Below are positions 28,044 through 37,459 of a stretch of DNA of 64,000 bases, one piece after another. Numbering within the stretch: the first letter of the stretch is position 1; each line of letters starts with the position of its first letter. The notes under the pieces are model-generated. The model ran no database searches. It saw nothing but the letters and a program-made list of their open reading frames with translations, and was not told where the DNA came from. The translations under genes were made by a program, and so were the position numbers. Origin of the DNA: Leptospira bourretii. Lineage in GTDB: Bacteria; Spirochaetota; Leptospiria; Leptospirales; Leptospiraceae. The stretch spans positions 186,001-250,000 of the forward strand of contig NZ_RQFW01000022.1 in assembly GCF_004770145.1 (NCBI RefSeq), given 5' to 3'.

Positions 28044-30278
28044 ATGGTATTTCGTTTTATTTCCCTATCTCTATCACTGTTCTTTTTGGAATGTGCTTCC
28101 CGCATCGTTTCGAATCTTCCGATTCCAGAAGAATCTTATTCTCTCACACAAAAAGTACAATGGATTCAATCGACAAATGAATTCACCTTAAGAAACCAAT
28201 CTCTTTCAAAAGACTTTATTAAACTATCCCTCGAAGAACCATTTCTTTTGTCCTTCACTAAGGATACCATCTCCAAATACCGAATGGCTTCGTTCCAATT
28301 CAAAGAAAGTTTACAAAAATCTTGCAACAAACAATCAGTAGACGATATCAAAAAAGAACCGGGGAAAATTACCATCAAAGGGAAGTTAACTGGAAAAGAT
28401 TGTTCCACCGATTACCAGCTCATTTTCCAAACCAAATCAGATACGGAGGTAGAATTTAAAATCACTCTTTCTGATCCGTCCTTAAATAGAATCCACCTAC
28501 ATTATGTTTCTCAACCTGAAGAAAAAATCTTTGGGTTAGGGGAACAGTTTACCTATGATGAACTCAAAGGAAAAACTCCCTTTTTATTTACAGAAGAACA
28601 AGGTGTGGGTCGTGGTGACCAACCAATCACAACTGGTGCCAATCTTATGGCCGGTGCCGGCGGAAACGCATACACAACTTACGCACCCATCCCTCACTAC
28701 ATCACTTCGGAGAACCGCTCCTTATTTTTTGAAAACAGCGGTTATGCGAATTTTGACTTCAGCGATTCAAAAAAAACTAAAGTGGAGTTTTGGGATTTCC
28801 AATCTGAAAAATCACTGTCCGGAACCATTTGGATCGGAACATCTAGCAAAGCCCTGATCGAAGCTTATACCAAAAAAACAGGTAGATTCCCAAAACTTCC
28901 CGATTGGGCTTACGGCACTTGGCTTGGTGTCCAAGGAGGATCTGAAAAAGTTTCTGCCATCGTCAAACAAGCAAAGGATGCCGGAAATCCTGTCACAGCC
29001 CTTTGGATCCAAGATTGGTGTGGGCGTCGTGTGACTAATTTCGGAGACCAACTCAAATGGCGTTGGTATGCCGATGATACTTTGTATCCTGACTTTAAAA
29101 AATTTGTGAAATCAATGAATGACCAAAACGTACAGGTGTTAGGTTACATTAATTCCTTCCTGGCTGATACAGATCCTAAAAAACCGGGAGATGATTTTAC
29201 AAACCCACTCTTAACAGAAGCGAAAACAAAAGGTTATTTGGTAAAAAATACCAAAGGAGAAGACTATCTCATCCAAACGGTTGGTTTTCCCGCTTACCTC
29301 ATTGACCTAACCAACCCAGCCGCTGTTCGTTGGACCAAAGACCTAATCAAAAAAAATATGATTGGAATGGGTCTTTCTGGTTGGATGGCTGATTTTGGAG
29401 AGTGGTTGCCTTATGATGCAAAATTATATTCTGGAATCGACGCCAAAATTTATCACAACCGTTATCCGGTAGATTGGGCAAGGATCAATCGGGAAGCCAT
29501 AAGAGAAGCAGGGATGGAAGGAAAGATTGTTTTCTTCACACGTGCCGGATACAGTTATTCCAACGCCCACTCCACTCTCTTTTGGGAAGGAGACCAGATG
29601 GTGAGTTTCGGAACCAATGACGGCCTTCCCTCTTCGATTGTTGGGCTCACAAGTTCCGGGATCAGCGGTTATGCATTAAATCATAGCGATATTGGTGGAT
29701 ACACCACAATTTCCAATCCACTCCGAAACTACCATAGGTCCAAAGAACTTCTTTTACGATGGGCTGAAGCTTCTGCCTTTACACCGGTTTTTAGAACCCA
29801 CGAAGGAAATAAACCTCTCAAAAACTGGCAGGTATATACCTATACCAAACCAGATGGAACCAAATCCCTCGGTGATGAAGATACAGTAACTCTTTTTGCA
29901 AAAATTGCAAGAATCCATTTTGCTCTTAAGCCATATATCCAAAGTTTGGTGGAAGAAGCATCCATCACGGGAATCCCTGTTGTCCGTCACAATTATTTGG
30001 TAGAACCGGAAGATAAAAATTTGTTAAAATACAAATACCAGTTTTTTTTAGGAGATGATCTTCTTGTGGCTCCAGTTGTGGAAAGTGGAGAAATTGTTCA
30101 GGAAGTTTACCTTCCTCGCGGCAGATGGTTACACCTTTGGACAGGAACCACTTATGATGGTTATAGAAAGGTTCAAGTCCCAGCTCCGATCGGAAAACCT
30201 CCCGCTTTCATTCGAGTAGGTGGAAAATCAGAAGGCCTCATTCGTTCTTCCATAAATTCCATTCGCAATAAAGATTAA
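28044..30278 (+). CDS. Glycoside hydrolase family 31 lipoprotein, close to YihQ-type sulfoquinovosidases
   Basis: 744 residues. The N-terminus ends in LFFLEC (Cys17), a lipoprotein signal. The GH31 catalytic domain has nucleophile Asp450 in GWMADFGEWLP and acid/base Asp517 in FWEGDQM. Segments such as GLGEQF, EEQGVGRGDQP, HSDIGGYTT, FRTHEGN and APIGKPPAF follow E. coli YihQ closely. The sulfonate pocket of YihQ uses Arg301, Trp304 and Tyr508; here the matching residues are Gln, Trp and Tyr (GDQLKWRW, GGYTT), so true sulfoquinovosidase activity is uncertain and another alpha-glycoside is possible. Strong GGAGG ribosome site. Confidence 0.87.
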   Translation: MVFRFISLSLSLFFLECASRIVSNLPIPEESYSLTQKVQWIQSTNEFTLRNQSLSKDFIKLSLEEPFLLSFTKDTISKYRMASFQFKESLQKSCNKQSVDDIKKEPGKITIKGKLTGKDCSTDYQLIFQTKSDTEVEFKITLSDPSLNRIHLHYVSQPEEKIFGLGEQFTYDELKGKTPFLFTEEQGVGRGDQPITTGANLMAGAGGNAYTTYAPIPHYITSENRSLFFENSGYANFDFSDSKKTKVEFWDFQSEKSLSGTIWIGTSSKALIEAYTKKTGRFPKLPDWAYGTWLGVQGGSEKVSAIVKQAKDAGNPVTALWIQDWCGRRVTNFGDQLKWRWYADDTLYPDFKKFVKSMNDQNVQVLGYINSFLADTDPKKPGDDFTNPLLTEAKTKGYLVKNTKGEDYLIQTVGFPAYLIDLTNPAAVRWTKDLIKKNMIGMGLSGWMADFGEWLPYDAKLYSGIDAKIYHNRYPVDWARINREAIREAGMEGKIVFFTRAGYSYSNAHSTLFWEGDQMVSFGTNDGLPSSIVGLTSSGISGYALNHSDIGGYTTISNPLRNYHRSKELLLRWAEASAFTPVFRTHEGNKPLKNWQVYTYTKPDGTKSLGDEDTVTLFAKIARIHFALKPYIQSLVEEASITGIPVVRHNYLVEPEDKNLLKYKYQFFLGDDLLVAPVVESGEIVQEVYLPRGRWLHLWTGTTYDGYRKVQVPAPIGKPPAFIRVGGKSEGLIRSSINSIRNKD

Positions 30279-30298
30279 GTAACAAAAGAGATACCCAA

Positions 30299-31126
30299 AT
30301 GAAATTTGCACTGATCGGTGACATCCACGGATATTGGAACCAGAAAGATATCGAATACTTCAATGCTTCGGATTACGATTGTTTGTTCTTTACGGGAGAT
30401 CTACGTGGAAACCCAAAACTCGGAAAACTTTCATTCCAAGGTCTTACCAAACGTGCATATATGATTCCCGGAAATTGGGATGGAATGAGTTTAACTGCTA
30501 TCATTGGGGAAGTAATCCATTCGAAAGTCCTCATCCATTCAGGTCAAATTGGCCAAAACCGTAGGATGCGCAATCTTTCGGAACTCGTAAAACCCATTTC
30601 CTTACTTGGTTATAGTTCCTTAGTATTGTCGAAGGAATTGGATTTAAGTCTTATCGTGGGTCGTCCTCATGCGATGGGTGGAGGTCTTAGTTTTCAACCC
30701 TATCTAACAAAAGCCTATATGGTTTCCAATATGGAAACTTCGATTCAAAAGTACAAACGTCTGATCGATGGGACCAAAGAAAAAAATTTATTCTTTCTTT
30801 CGCATAACGGGCCTTTTGGGTTAGGTGAGTCCAAAAATTCCATCTATGGGGCTGAGTTTAAAAAAGAAGGTGGGGACTGGGGGGATTCGGATCTTACAGA
30901 AGCCATTGATTATGCCAAATCCATTGGGAAAAAAGTACCATTGGTTCTCTCCGGTCATATGCACCATTCAATCAGCAAAAAAAGAGAACGAGAGACTCAC
31001 GAATACACAGGTGGAACCTTCTATGTGAATGGTGCCAAGGTCCCAAGGATACGAGAAGGAAAACATTTCCATACCAAAATTGAGTGGGATGGTGGTTCTG
31101 CCACCGTGATCCCACTTTGGGTATAG
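30299..31126 (+). CDS. Calcineurin-like metallophosphoesterase
   Basis: 275 residues with the metal ligands in order: GDIHG (Asp8, His10), FTGDLRG (Asp34), PGNWDG (Asn59, Asp61; usually GNHD), LSHNGP and SGHMHHS. This is the dinuclear metal centre of calcineurin-type phosphoesterases; the substrate could be a phosphoprotein, nucleotide or phosphodiester and is not readable. It follows the GH31 gene by 20 bp and converges on the OsmC-like gene. Confidence 0.85.
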   Translation: MKFALIGDIHGYWNQKDIEYFNASDYDCLFFTGDLRGNPKLGKLSFQGLTKRAYMIPGNWDGMSLTAIIGEVIHSKVLIHSGQIGQNRRMRNLSELVKPISLLGYSSLVLSKELDLSLIVGRPHAMGGGLSFQPYLTKAYMVSNMETSIQKYKRLIDGTKEKNLFFLSHNGPFGLGESKNSIYGAEFKKEGGDWGDSDLTEAIDYAKSIGKKVPLVLSGHMHHSISKKRERETHEYTGGTFYVNGAKVPRIREGKHFHTKIEWDGGSATVIPLWV

Positions 31127-31150
31127 CGACCATTCACTAACCCAGAGTGG
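31112..31150. terminator. Terminator-like hairpin spanning both convergent stop codons
   Basis: CCACTTTGGGT (31112-31122) pairs with ACCCAGAGTGG (31140-31150), 11 bp with one wobble pair, followed on the plus strand by the U-rich TTTCTATTTC. The arms lie inside the last codons of the phosphoesterase and of the OsmC-like gene, so coding sequence doubles as a terminator. Confidence 0.6.
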
Positions 31151-31541
31151 TTTCTATTTCAATTTTTCCAGAAAGAATTTTATGAACTGGGCAAGCATTG
31201 GCAACGGAAAGTAATCTTTCTCGTTGTTCTGTGCTTAGATTTCCAGAAAGAACTACAACTCTTGTAAATTTATGATCTTCTGCCGATCGTTTATCGATTG
31301 TTACATGAACTTCCACAGCATCCAAAGGATATTCTTTTCGATCCGCATACATTCTGATCGTAATGGAGGTGCAGGCACCCAAAGAGGAAGCTAGTAATTC
31401 CGTAGGCATTGGCCCTAGATCCGTTCCTTCTTTATCTTTTGGTTCATCGGCTATCCAATTATGTTTTCCAGCTGAGATTTTTGTTTCATACTTTGTTTTG
31501 GCAGTGGATACCACCACCTTGTCTTCGAACACTGCTGTCAT
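31137..31541 (-). CDS. OsmC/Ohr-family protein
   Basis: 134 residues with the two redox cysteines of the OsmC/YhfA family, Cys57 (SLGACTSIT) and Cys117 (NACPVHKIL), plus [12 protein letters not shown]. These proteins reduce organic hydroperoxides using the Cys pair; the short form resembles YhfA-type members whose substrate is less clear. It starts within the 3' end of the DUF374 gene (4-bp overlap) and is translated with it. Confidence 0.87.
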   Translation of the reverse strand: MTAVFEDKVVVSTAKTKYETKISAGKHNWIADEPKDKEGTDLGPMPTELLASSLGACTSITIRMYADRKEYPLDAVEVHVTIDKRSAEDHKFTRVVVLSGNLSTEQRERLLSVANACPVHKILSGKIEIETTLG

Positions 31542-32212
31542 TTGGATTCTCCTTTAAAAATACGCTCAGCTTCCAAAATCGCACGATTGCGGTTGTTTAA
31601 CATAGCCTCTTCCACTTTTAGACGCATCTGTTCAAACTCTTCTTCATTCAATTCGCGAGGAACTGAAATGGGTTCCCCATAAGAAACAACAAAGGTAGTG
31701 AAGGGTTTCGGAACTCTATGTTTGTCCCAAGCTCTTTCCAAAATCCATTGTCTACTGCATTCATAATGAAACGGAACGATAGGAACTTGAGTTACCTGCG
31801 CTGCAGCAATGATTCCTGGTTGGACAATCAAAGCGGGACCACGTGGGCCATCCGGTGTAAAGGCAGCAGGTAGACCTTTTTTCAGATGTTGGATCACAGC
31901 CTTTAATGCCTTCGACCCACCTTTCGAACTACTACCCCGAACACTTGTGTTTCCAAACCTGTGAACGACTTGGTTGATATAATCTCCGTCTTTCGATTCA
32001 GAAATCAAAACGGCAACATTTTTTCCTCTGTGCAGATATGGAGAGTACAAAACGTTCGTATGCCAAATCGAATAGATAAAAGGTTTTTTGTTTTTGAATA
32101 ATTCTTCGTATTGTTCGTTTGTCAAAAAACGAAACCTGGAAGTAAAGCCAATCAAACGTTGGAACCAGACTACAATGAGCGGCAACAACCAGACTAAAAA
32201 TCTACGTTTCAA
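31538..32212 (-). CDS. DUF374 lysophospholipid-acyltransferase-like membrane protein
   Basis: 224 residues starting at a TTG. An N-terminal hydrophobic anchor ([19 protein letters not shown]) is followed by [26 protein letters not shown] and FTPDGPRGP, the motif set of DUF374, which is related to acyltransferases and often sits near lipid A core genes. Probable envelope lipid acyltransferase. It lies about 60 bp after csrA on the same strand; a GGGAGA ribosome-like site next to a small hairpin precedes it. Confidence 0.8.
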   Translation of the reverse strand: MKRRFLVWLLPLIVVWFQRLIGFTSRFRFLTNEQYEELFKNKKPFIYSIWHTNVLYSPYLHRGKNVAVLISESKDGDYINQVVHRFGNTSVRGSSSKGGSKALKAVIQHLKKGLPAAFTPDGPRGPALIVQPGIIAAAQVTQVPIVPFHYECSRQWILERAWDKHRVPKPFTTFVVSYGEPISVPRELNEEEFEQMRLKVEEAMLNNRNRAILEAERIFKGESK

Positions 32213-32227
32213 ATCTAAAATGTCTCC

Positions 32228-32244
32228 CTGGAGTTTGGCTCCAG
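32228..32244 (-). other. Hairpin next to the ribosome site of the DUF374 gene, just after csrA
   Basis: CTGGAG (32228-32233) pairs with CTCCAG (32239-32244), loop 5 nt. On the minus-strand mRNA it lies between the csrA stop and the DUF374 start, and the sequence right after it is GGGAGAC, the likely ribosome site. The leader holds two GGA cores, the element CsrA recognises; CsrA control here is a guess. Confidence 0.4.
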
Positions 32245-32272
32245 AGAAACGTAAATCGAAGGAAAGATCAAG

Positions 32273-32512
32273 TTAAGTTTTCTTTTTGAACAAATCGCCG
32301 AGTTTGCCCAAATCTTCTGGTTTGATATTGGTTCCGGCAGCTTTTTTGTTTTCTTCCTGAATTTCTTTATACACTTCTGCACGATGGACAGAAACATTTT
32401 TAGGAGCTTTGACACCAATCTTAACTTGGTCACCTTTGATATCGACAATCACAATCTCGATATCATCACCGATCATAATGGACTGGTTGCTCCTCCTTGC
32501 AAGAACTAACAC
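32273..32512 (-). CDS. csrA: Translational regulator CsrA
   Basis: 79 residues. [20 protein letters not shown] and [19 protein letters not shown] are the standard CsrA core, including the RNA-contacting Leu4/Arg6 region and Arg44-type position in VHRAEVY. The C-terminal extension (about 20 residues, Lys-rich end) is longer than in E. coli. It binds GGA in mRNA leaders, classically repressing flagellin translation, and is held in check by FliW, encoded 3 bp upstream in the same operon. Confidence 0.96.
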   Translation of the reverse strand: MLVLARRSNQSIMIGDDIEIVIVDIKGDQVKIGVKAPKNVSVHRAEVYKEIQEENKKAAGTNIKPEDLGKLGDLFKKKT

Positions 32513-32515
32513 GAG

Positions 32516-32977
32516 TTATACCTTTTCGGAAGACATCTCTTCCATAGATTCAATGATGTTTTTTCGAATGGGATGATTTTCATCTCGAGAAATACATTGT
32601 TTGCCCTTTCCTTCTTTCCCATTTAGAATGATCGGGCCTTGTAAGTTTGCCGTCATTCCTTTTGGGTTGTCATGAGGAATGGTAACAATTAGAAAAATAA
32701 GACCTTCTTTCCAAGAAACAAGTCCAATATCATGAAGTTCTTCATCTGAAATAGCAGGTTTATAATCATTCATAAACAGTTCTGGTTGGATGACAATAAA
32801 TGCAAGTCCCGATTCTTTCGTGGATTGTAACCATTTAAAAGGACTTTCAGGACTTTCTTCAATGAGAGCATACTCATCAAATTCATCAAATCCAAGTAAA
32901 CCTTGTGGGAATTTTAGGATTTGTTTTGCGTCCACTTGGATGGTTCCGAAAGGTTTTGTGTGAATCGTTACCGACAT
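32516..32977 (-). CDS. fliW: Flagellar assembly factor FliW
   Basis: 153 residues from ATG 32977, which has AGGA 6 nt upstream; a further in-frame ATG at 33019 would add 14 unconserved residues. Motifs ILKFPQGLLGFDEFDEYALIE and FKWLQSTKESGLAFIVIQP are typical of FliW. It binds CsrA and flagellin in turn, linking flagellin translation to secretion. Between flgL and csrA, the classical arrangement. Confidence 0.94.
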   Translation of the reverse strand: MSVTIHTKPFGTIQVDAKQILKFPQGLLGFDEFDEYALIEESPESPFKWLQSTKESGLAFIVIQPELFMNDYKPAISDEELHDIGLVSWKEGLIFLIVTIPHDNPKGMTANLQGPIILNGKEGKGKQCISRDENHPIRKNIIESMEEMSSEKV

Positions 32978-33029
32978 TCTAGTTCCTGTACTTTCTTTTC
33001 TTTCTAATATGACCGTCATTTAGTTTCCG

Positions 33030-34298
33030 TTACCGAAGGAAATCCATAAGAGTTGGTTTGATAATTTTAGAACCAACATTTAACGCATAACTATGAATTG
33101 TTTCCAACCACTTCATATTCATGATTGTCTCTGGAAAATCGATTCCTTCATTTTTAGCAAGAAGTTCTGTCATATACATTTTGTCATAAGAGACTCGTTC
33201 TTCATGTTGTTCCAAACGATTCATACGAGCACCAATGGTCGACCGGTGGCGAAGGATGTTTTCCAAAGCCAAATCTAAATCACCTAAATCCCTACCACCA
33301 ATTCGTTCTTGGTCTTTTTGGATCAAGTCATTTCGAAGTTGGATGAGAACATCAAATACCGAAAGCCCAGTAACAGTTGCCGACTTAGAGAAGTTATTCG
33401 GTGGTTCGCTCGCACTCGGTTCAATGAGTCCAATATCACGGAGTACTGTTCCTCCATCCACATCCTCTAACCAAATTTGGTGAGGTGCTGTAGAAGAAAT
33501 GGAAATATTATCTTGGGCCAGTTTACTTGCTTTGACTTCGAGTGGAGAGTTATTGATTTTATCAATCACATCATCAATGGTATCACCCACAGAGATATGA
33601 ATTTCCACTCCATCAATTTTAAACTTTTGGTCGGATGTGGCTTGGTAAGCAGAGTTATCTACTTTGGAAGTGACACTGACGTTCGTTCCCCAAAATACTT
33701 TGTTACCAGGAATGGTAATCGGAATGTATTCGCCTTTTTCGATTTCACGGAGTTGTTCTCCGATATCACCGCGATACTCTACACCCACGTATTGGTTTTT
33801 GAGTTCGAGGCCTTGCAGACCTTTAATTTTCGATTCAATTGGTTCAAAGGGAGGTCTTTCGATCACATGACCACCAAACAAAGGTTGTCCGGTCGCATCA
33901 CGAGCATTGGCAAGATCCACAATCGCACGTAAGTGTTGGTCGATTTCTTTACCAATCGCCACTTCCAATTCAAAACCCTTGTCCCCTTGGTAAATTCCGT
34001 TTCCGGCCTGAACCGTAAGAACACGAGCCCTTTGGAAAATTTCTCCCATTTTATCTAGGACACCATCGATCTGTTGTAACCTTTGGTATCCATCCCCAAT
34101 ATTTTCTTCGTATTGGGAAAGTTCATTGAGGCGGGATCGAAAATACATTTGGTTTGTGGCCGCACCCGGATCATCCGAAGGTTTACGGATTTTTAATCCA
34201 GTCCCCAGTTGGGTTTGGGTTTCGTCCATAGCCACTTGGTGGCGATTTAAGTTCCGCACCAAGGAATTGTTTTGCATCATGTTAGTAATTCTGATCAT
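33030..34298 (-). CDS. flgL: Flagellar hook-associated protein 3
   Basis: 422 residues. The N-terminal helix region MIRITNMMQNNSLVRNLNRHQ...LGTGLKIRKPSDDPGAA is the conserved flagellin/FlgL D0-D1 segment, and the C-terminal part (SYDKMYMTELLAKNEGID) matches as well. FlgL is the junction protein that joins FlgK to the filament; in spirochaetes this is in the periplasm. It starts 2 bp after flgK and is followed by fliW. Confidence 0.94.
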   Translation of the reverse strand: MIRITNMMQNNSLVRNLNRHQVAMDETQTQLGTGLKIRKPSDDPGAATNQMYFRSRLNELSQYEENIGDGYQRLQQIDGVLDKMGEIFQRARVLTVQAGNGIYQGDKGFELEVAIGKEIDQHLRAIVDLANARDATGQPLFGGHVIERPPFEPIESKIKGLQGLELKNQYVGVEYRGDIGEQLREIEKGEYIPITIPGNKVFWGTNVSVTSKVDNSAYQATSDQKFKIDGVEIHISVGDTIDDVIDKINNSPLEVKASKLAQDNISISSTAPHQIWLEDVDGGTVLRDIGLIEPSASEPPNNFSKSATVTGLSVFDVLIQLRNDLIQKDQERIGGRDLGDLDLALENILRHRSTIGARMNRLEQHEERVSYDKMYMTELLAKNEGIDFPETIMNMKWLETIHSYALNVGSKIIKPTLMDFLR

Positions 34299-34300
34299 GA

Positions 34301-36214
34301 TTATACACCTAACCTATTGATGACGAGATCCAACATCTCATTGAGTGTTGAAATCATTCTTGCGGAAGCATTATAAGATTGTTGGAACTGCACCATATTG
34401 GCCATCTCCTCATCCAAGTTTACACCCATCACCGACTGACGCATGTTTTCTAGTTCCACCATCAGTTCATTTTGAGTGGTATACTCTTGTTTTGCTTCTC
34501 TTGCTTCCGTTCCAAGTCTTGAGATGAGTGAGTTATAAAAATCATCCGTTGTTTTGGAATAATCAAACATCACTGGTTTTTCACGGAGGGCCGCAGCAAT
34601 GAGAAGGGCATTGGATCCGTCTTTTTGACCGTTAGGTGAATTGTAATCACCCGATCCATTTACGTCCTTACCGCGAGCTGCCGCAATGTTTGCCGGGTTG
34701 TTTCTGACATCTTCTGACATTTTAAAGAAAGAAGAAGGATGATACATTGGAGTCAGAGTGATGTCCTGCGCATTCGCTTGGAATTTATTGATCTCACCCA
34801 CTTTTCTGTAATCAAAAGATCCAGCAACACCTGTCGCTGTTAGGATTCCTGTAAGACCCACAAGAAGTTCCCCGGAGTCTTCCAAGTGGCGGATCATAAA
34901 GTTTTCTTTTTTATCGAGTGGGTTCGTGGTTGCTTTTAGCGCCAACTGGTTGTCATGCGACATGTAAGCCACAACACCTGTTTCCGAACGATTGATTCGT
35001 TTGATGACTGCATTCAAAGTATCATCTTTGGAGTAAGGAACTAAAATCTCAGTTTCCCCACCAGGACTTGCTTTCAAAAAACGCATAGTTCCGGAAATTC
35101 CAATCGGACGATCCGCATCAAGAGAAGTGCGACCAGTCACACGAAACACTGCCGTTTTATCGTTTAATCCATCGCCATCGGTATCAATTTCACCAAAGGT
35201 ATTGGTCGCAAGAGCACGGCTTTCAAAAAAGTTAAGATTGGTTTTTCCATTCAAACCAAATCCATCTTTATGGATTTCGTTGATCACATCCATCGCATTG
35301 ATGGCAAGGGCATCCACGGCATTGATTTTTTCGACAAGGATTCGATCCCTGATTTCGTATAGAGCTTGGATGCTTCCCTTACGAAGTAAAACCGTATCAC
35401 CAGTCTCAGACCATTTTAAATCCAAAAGGCCATCGTTATTTGGATTTCCCACCAAATCGATTTTATGAACCTTTTGTCCTTGGACAAGGATCTGTTGGCC
35501 AATAAAAACCATGAGTTCATCTTCATCACTGCGACCAATGGTAATGTCTGCCATCCCCGCTAGTTCTTGCAAAAGTTCATCCCTTCTGTCCAAAAGGTCA
35601 TTGGGATTATCACCTAATGCTTGTGATTTTGTGATTTTTTCGTTCAGAGATTTGATATTCTCTGCCACTGTATTCAAATGATTGACTTTGGATTCGATCT
35701 CACGATTGGATTGGTCACGTAAGAGGGAAAGTTTGCGATACACATCTTCCATTCTTGAACCAAGGGCTTCCGCTTTTTCTTGGACCACGGCTCTATGGGC
35801 TGTTTCTTCTGGATAGTTCGAAAGATCTTCCCAAGAAGACCAAAACTGATCCATCATGGAACGAAGTGTCGTTCCTGTTGGTTCATTAAAAACAGTTTCT
35901 ACTTGGTATAAATAATCATTCTTTTTCCCCCAATATTCTTTGAGAGAAGAAGAATCAATGATACGATCATCAATGAAATTATCGCGAACTCTTTCGATTT
36001 CGGAAACTTTTACCCCTTGTCCAATTTGTCCCGGAACCTCTGCTCGGTTGAAAGCGGGTTCATAAAGAGGATCCATACTATTCATTACCACTCGTTGGCG
36101 AGCATAATGTTTGTTATCCGCATTGGATATGTTATGACCTGTGGTTTGGATCGCTTGTTGGTGGACCGAAAGTCCTCGTTTTCCTATTTCAATTCCTTGG
36201 AATGTTGATCCCAT
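34301..36214 (-). CDS. flgK: Flagellar hook-associated protein 1
   Basis: 637 residues. The N-terminus has the rod/hook signature [21 protein letters not shown] with YARQRVVM, and the C-terminus ends in the FlgK type segment [33 protein letters not shown]. FlgK is the first hook-filament junction protein. The central part (about 250-520) is the variable exposed domain. Between flgN (9 bp upstream) and flgL (2 bp downstream). Confidence 0.95.
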   Translation of the reverse strand: MGSTFQGIEIGKRGLSVHQQAIQTTGHNISNADNKHYARQRVVMNSMDPLYEPAFNRAEVPGQIGQGVKVSEIERVRDNFIDDRIIDSSSLKEYWGKKNDYLYQVETVFNEPTGTTLRSMMDQFWSSWEDLSNYPEETAHRAVVQEKAEALGSRMEDVYRKLSLLRDQSNREIESKVNHLNTVAENIKSLNEKITKSQALGDNPNDLLDRRDELLQELAGMADITIGRSDEDELMVFIGQQILVQGQKVHKIDLVGNPNNDGLLDLKWSETGDTVLLRKGSIQALYEIRDRILVEKINAVDALAINAMDVINEIHKDGFGLNGKTNLNFFESRALATNTFGEIDTDGDGLNDKTAVFRVTGRTSLDADRPIGISGTMRFLKASPGGETEILVPYSKDDTLNAVIKRINRSETGVVAYMSHDNQLALKATTNPLDKKENFMIRHLEDSGELLVGLTGILTATGVAGSFDYRKVGEINKFQANAQDITLTPMYHPSSFFKMSEDVRNNPANIAAARGKDVNGSGDYNSPNGQKDGSNALLIAAALREKPVMFDYSKTTDDFYNSLISRLGTEAREAKQEYTTQNELMVELENMRQSVMGVNLDEEMANMVQFQQSYNASARMISTLNEMLDLVINRLGV

Positions 36215-36223
36215 ACGATTCTC

Positions 36224-36736
36224 CTAGGCAGTCGCGTTCAAAATGATCGCGCCCTTTTGGCCCTGCCCACGCCTTGTCGGTTGTTTGTGTGAGGTATAAA
36301 CTTTTTCTCTGGATAACTCTTGCAAAGAATCAACAGTTGTTTGTAAAAATTCTTTTCTGGTTCTTAAGAGTTTATCATTGGTGATGATCGCATCTTTCAG
36401 ATCGGCCACAACTTTCTTTAATTCTAATGCAAAGGTTTTGAGTTTAAAATTGGATTCACGATCCATTTGATTTAAAAAATTTGTGAGTGTGATGGAAGAT
36501 TCGTCTTTTGTGAATTTTTCCTTTTCATACACATCTTCGATGGTCTTCATCCGAATTCGTTCCAATTCAGAGGCTTCTACCATAATATGATAACTATCTT
36601 TGACAAGGGACTCGAGAGTTTTTCCGTCCGCAGAATGGATGGACGCTCTTTTTTTGCCTTCCAATTCCAGAAGGCGCTTGTAACAGTCTATTTCATTAGT
36701 AAATAAACTTCTAAGTGATTCTACCCAATCCAACAT
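36224..36736 (-). CDS. FlgN-type flagellar export chaperone
   Basis: 170 residues, nearly all alpha-helical with heptad-like hydrophobic spacing (WVESLRSLFTNEIDCYKRLLELEGKK, LRTRKEFLQTTVDSLQELSRE), the size and pattern of FlgN chaperones that hold FlgK and FlgL before export. Primary sequence is poorly conserved in this family, so the call rests on size, helix pattern and place as first gene directly before flgK. The tail is basic (KQPTRRGQGQKG). Confidence 0.78.
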   Translation of the reverse strand: MLDWVESLRSLFTNEIDCYKRLLELEGKKRASIHSADGKTLESLVKDSYHIMVEASELERIRMKTIEDVYEKEKFTKDESSITLTNFLNQMDRESNFKLKTFALELKKVVADLKDAIITNDKLLRTRKEFLQTTVDSLQELSREKVYTSHKQPTRRGQGQKGAIILNATA

Positions 36737-36822
36737 GCGAATTCCTTTTCCCTTATGGGAAGGATCGACGGATTCCCAAACTAGCTTAGGAAAATTTATA
36801 AAAATTTACTATTTTCAGGCCT

Positions 36823-36999
36823 ATGTCACTAAAATCGCCTTGTACCAAAGTCTGTATGATGGACCCAGATTCAGGGCTCTGTGCAGGCTGCTTTCGAACC
36901 ATTGAAGAAATTGGGAATTGGTCTAGGATGACCGAGGAAGAAAGAGAAAAAGTTTGGAGTGAGCTCCCGCAAAGAAAGGCGGGAGGCTCTCTCAAATGA
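36823..36999 (+). CDS. Small DUF1289 Cys-rich protein
   Basis: 58 residues on the plus strand, opposite a longer spurious minus-strand frame. The sequence has the DUF1289 pattern: SPCTKVC, then GLCAGCFRTIEEIGNW and the MTEEEREKVWSEL helix. The four Cys (7, 11, 20, 23) could bind zinc or an iron-sulfur cluster. These small proteins are widespread and of unknown function. It starts 86 bp from the divergent flgN-like gene and ends 5 bp before the convergent zinc-finger-like gene. Confidence 0.82.
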   Translation: MSLKSPCTKVCMMDPDSGLCAGCFRTIEEIGNWSRMTEEEREKVWSELPQRKAGGSLK

Positions 37000-37004
37000 A
37001 TTGG

Positions 37005-37292
37005 TTATTTAGAACCTTTATCAATCTTATTGCGGTGTTCTTCACACAATCTATAGAGTTGATCTGTAGATGGATTCTTCTTAGTGACTTTTTTTCCGCA
37101 TACAATACACATCCCTTGGGCTCTTCTTCTTTTGTATAACAATTGAACTCGTTCGGCACCGGAAAGATTGTATTTACTGATTTGAAGGCGAACCCCTTTT
37201 ACCAAATAACTACCGATGGCAGATTCATCACCTTTTTTCAATTCGGCAAAAATCTTACTCAGCTCATCCGGTTTAATCGATTTTGGTTTCAT
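37005..37292 (-). CDS. Small zinc-finger-like protein
   Basis: 95 residues. The C-terminal third has CIVCGKK, then about 15 residues to LCEEHRNK, a Cys-Cys...Cys-His arrangement typical of a single zinc-binding knuckle. The N-terminal part is helical and basic (YKRRRAQGM). Possibly a nucleic-acid-binding regulator; no named family recognised. ATG with AGGAG upstream (minus strand, 37300 region). It shares its upstream region with the divergent Mpo1-like gene. Confidence 0.7.
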   Translation of the reverse strand: MKPKSIKPDELSKIFAELKKGDESAIGSYLVKGVRLQISKYNLSGAERVQLLYKRRRAQGMCIVCGKKVTKKNPSTDQLYRLCEEHRNKIDKGSK

Positions 37293-37346
37293 ACATTCTC
37301 CTGCTTTCTTTGTAAAATTAACTCTCTGTTAGATTCTAAATGTTAA

Positions 37347-37376
37347 TGCACATTAGGCAGTACCCACTAACGTGCA
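37347..37376. promoter_or_regulatory. Imperfect inverted repeat in a divergent promoter region
   Basis: TGCACATTAG (37347-37356) pairs with CTAACGTGCA (37367-37376), ten positions with a single A/C mismatch, spacer 10 nt. It lies between the divergent starts at 37292 and 37507, a typical place for an operator. No U-tract follows in either direction. Confidence 0.4.
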
Positions 37377-37459
37377 ACACAATTTTAAAATCATATCCGA
37401 ATTATCGAATATAGCCGAAAAAACTAGGGATAAACTCTAAGATTAGAATCATTTTTGTC

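Noticed and set aside
33477..33932. 151-codon plus frame inside flgL
   Set aside because: Entirely antisense to a well-supported flagellar gene.
36786..36995. 69-codon minus frame
   Set aside because: Antisense to the DUF1289 gene, which has a clear Cys pattern.
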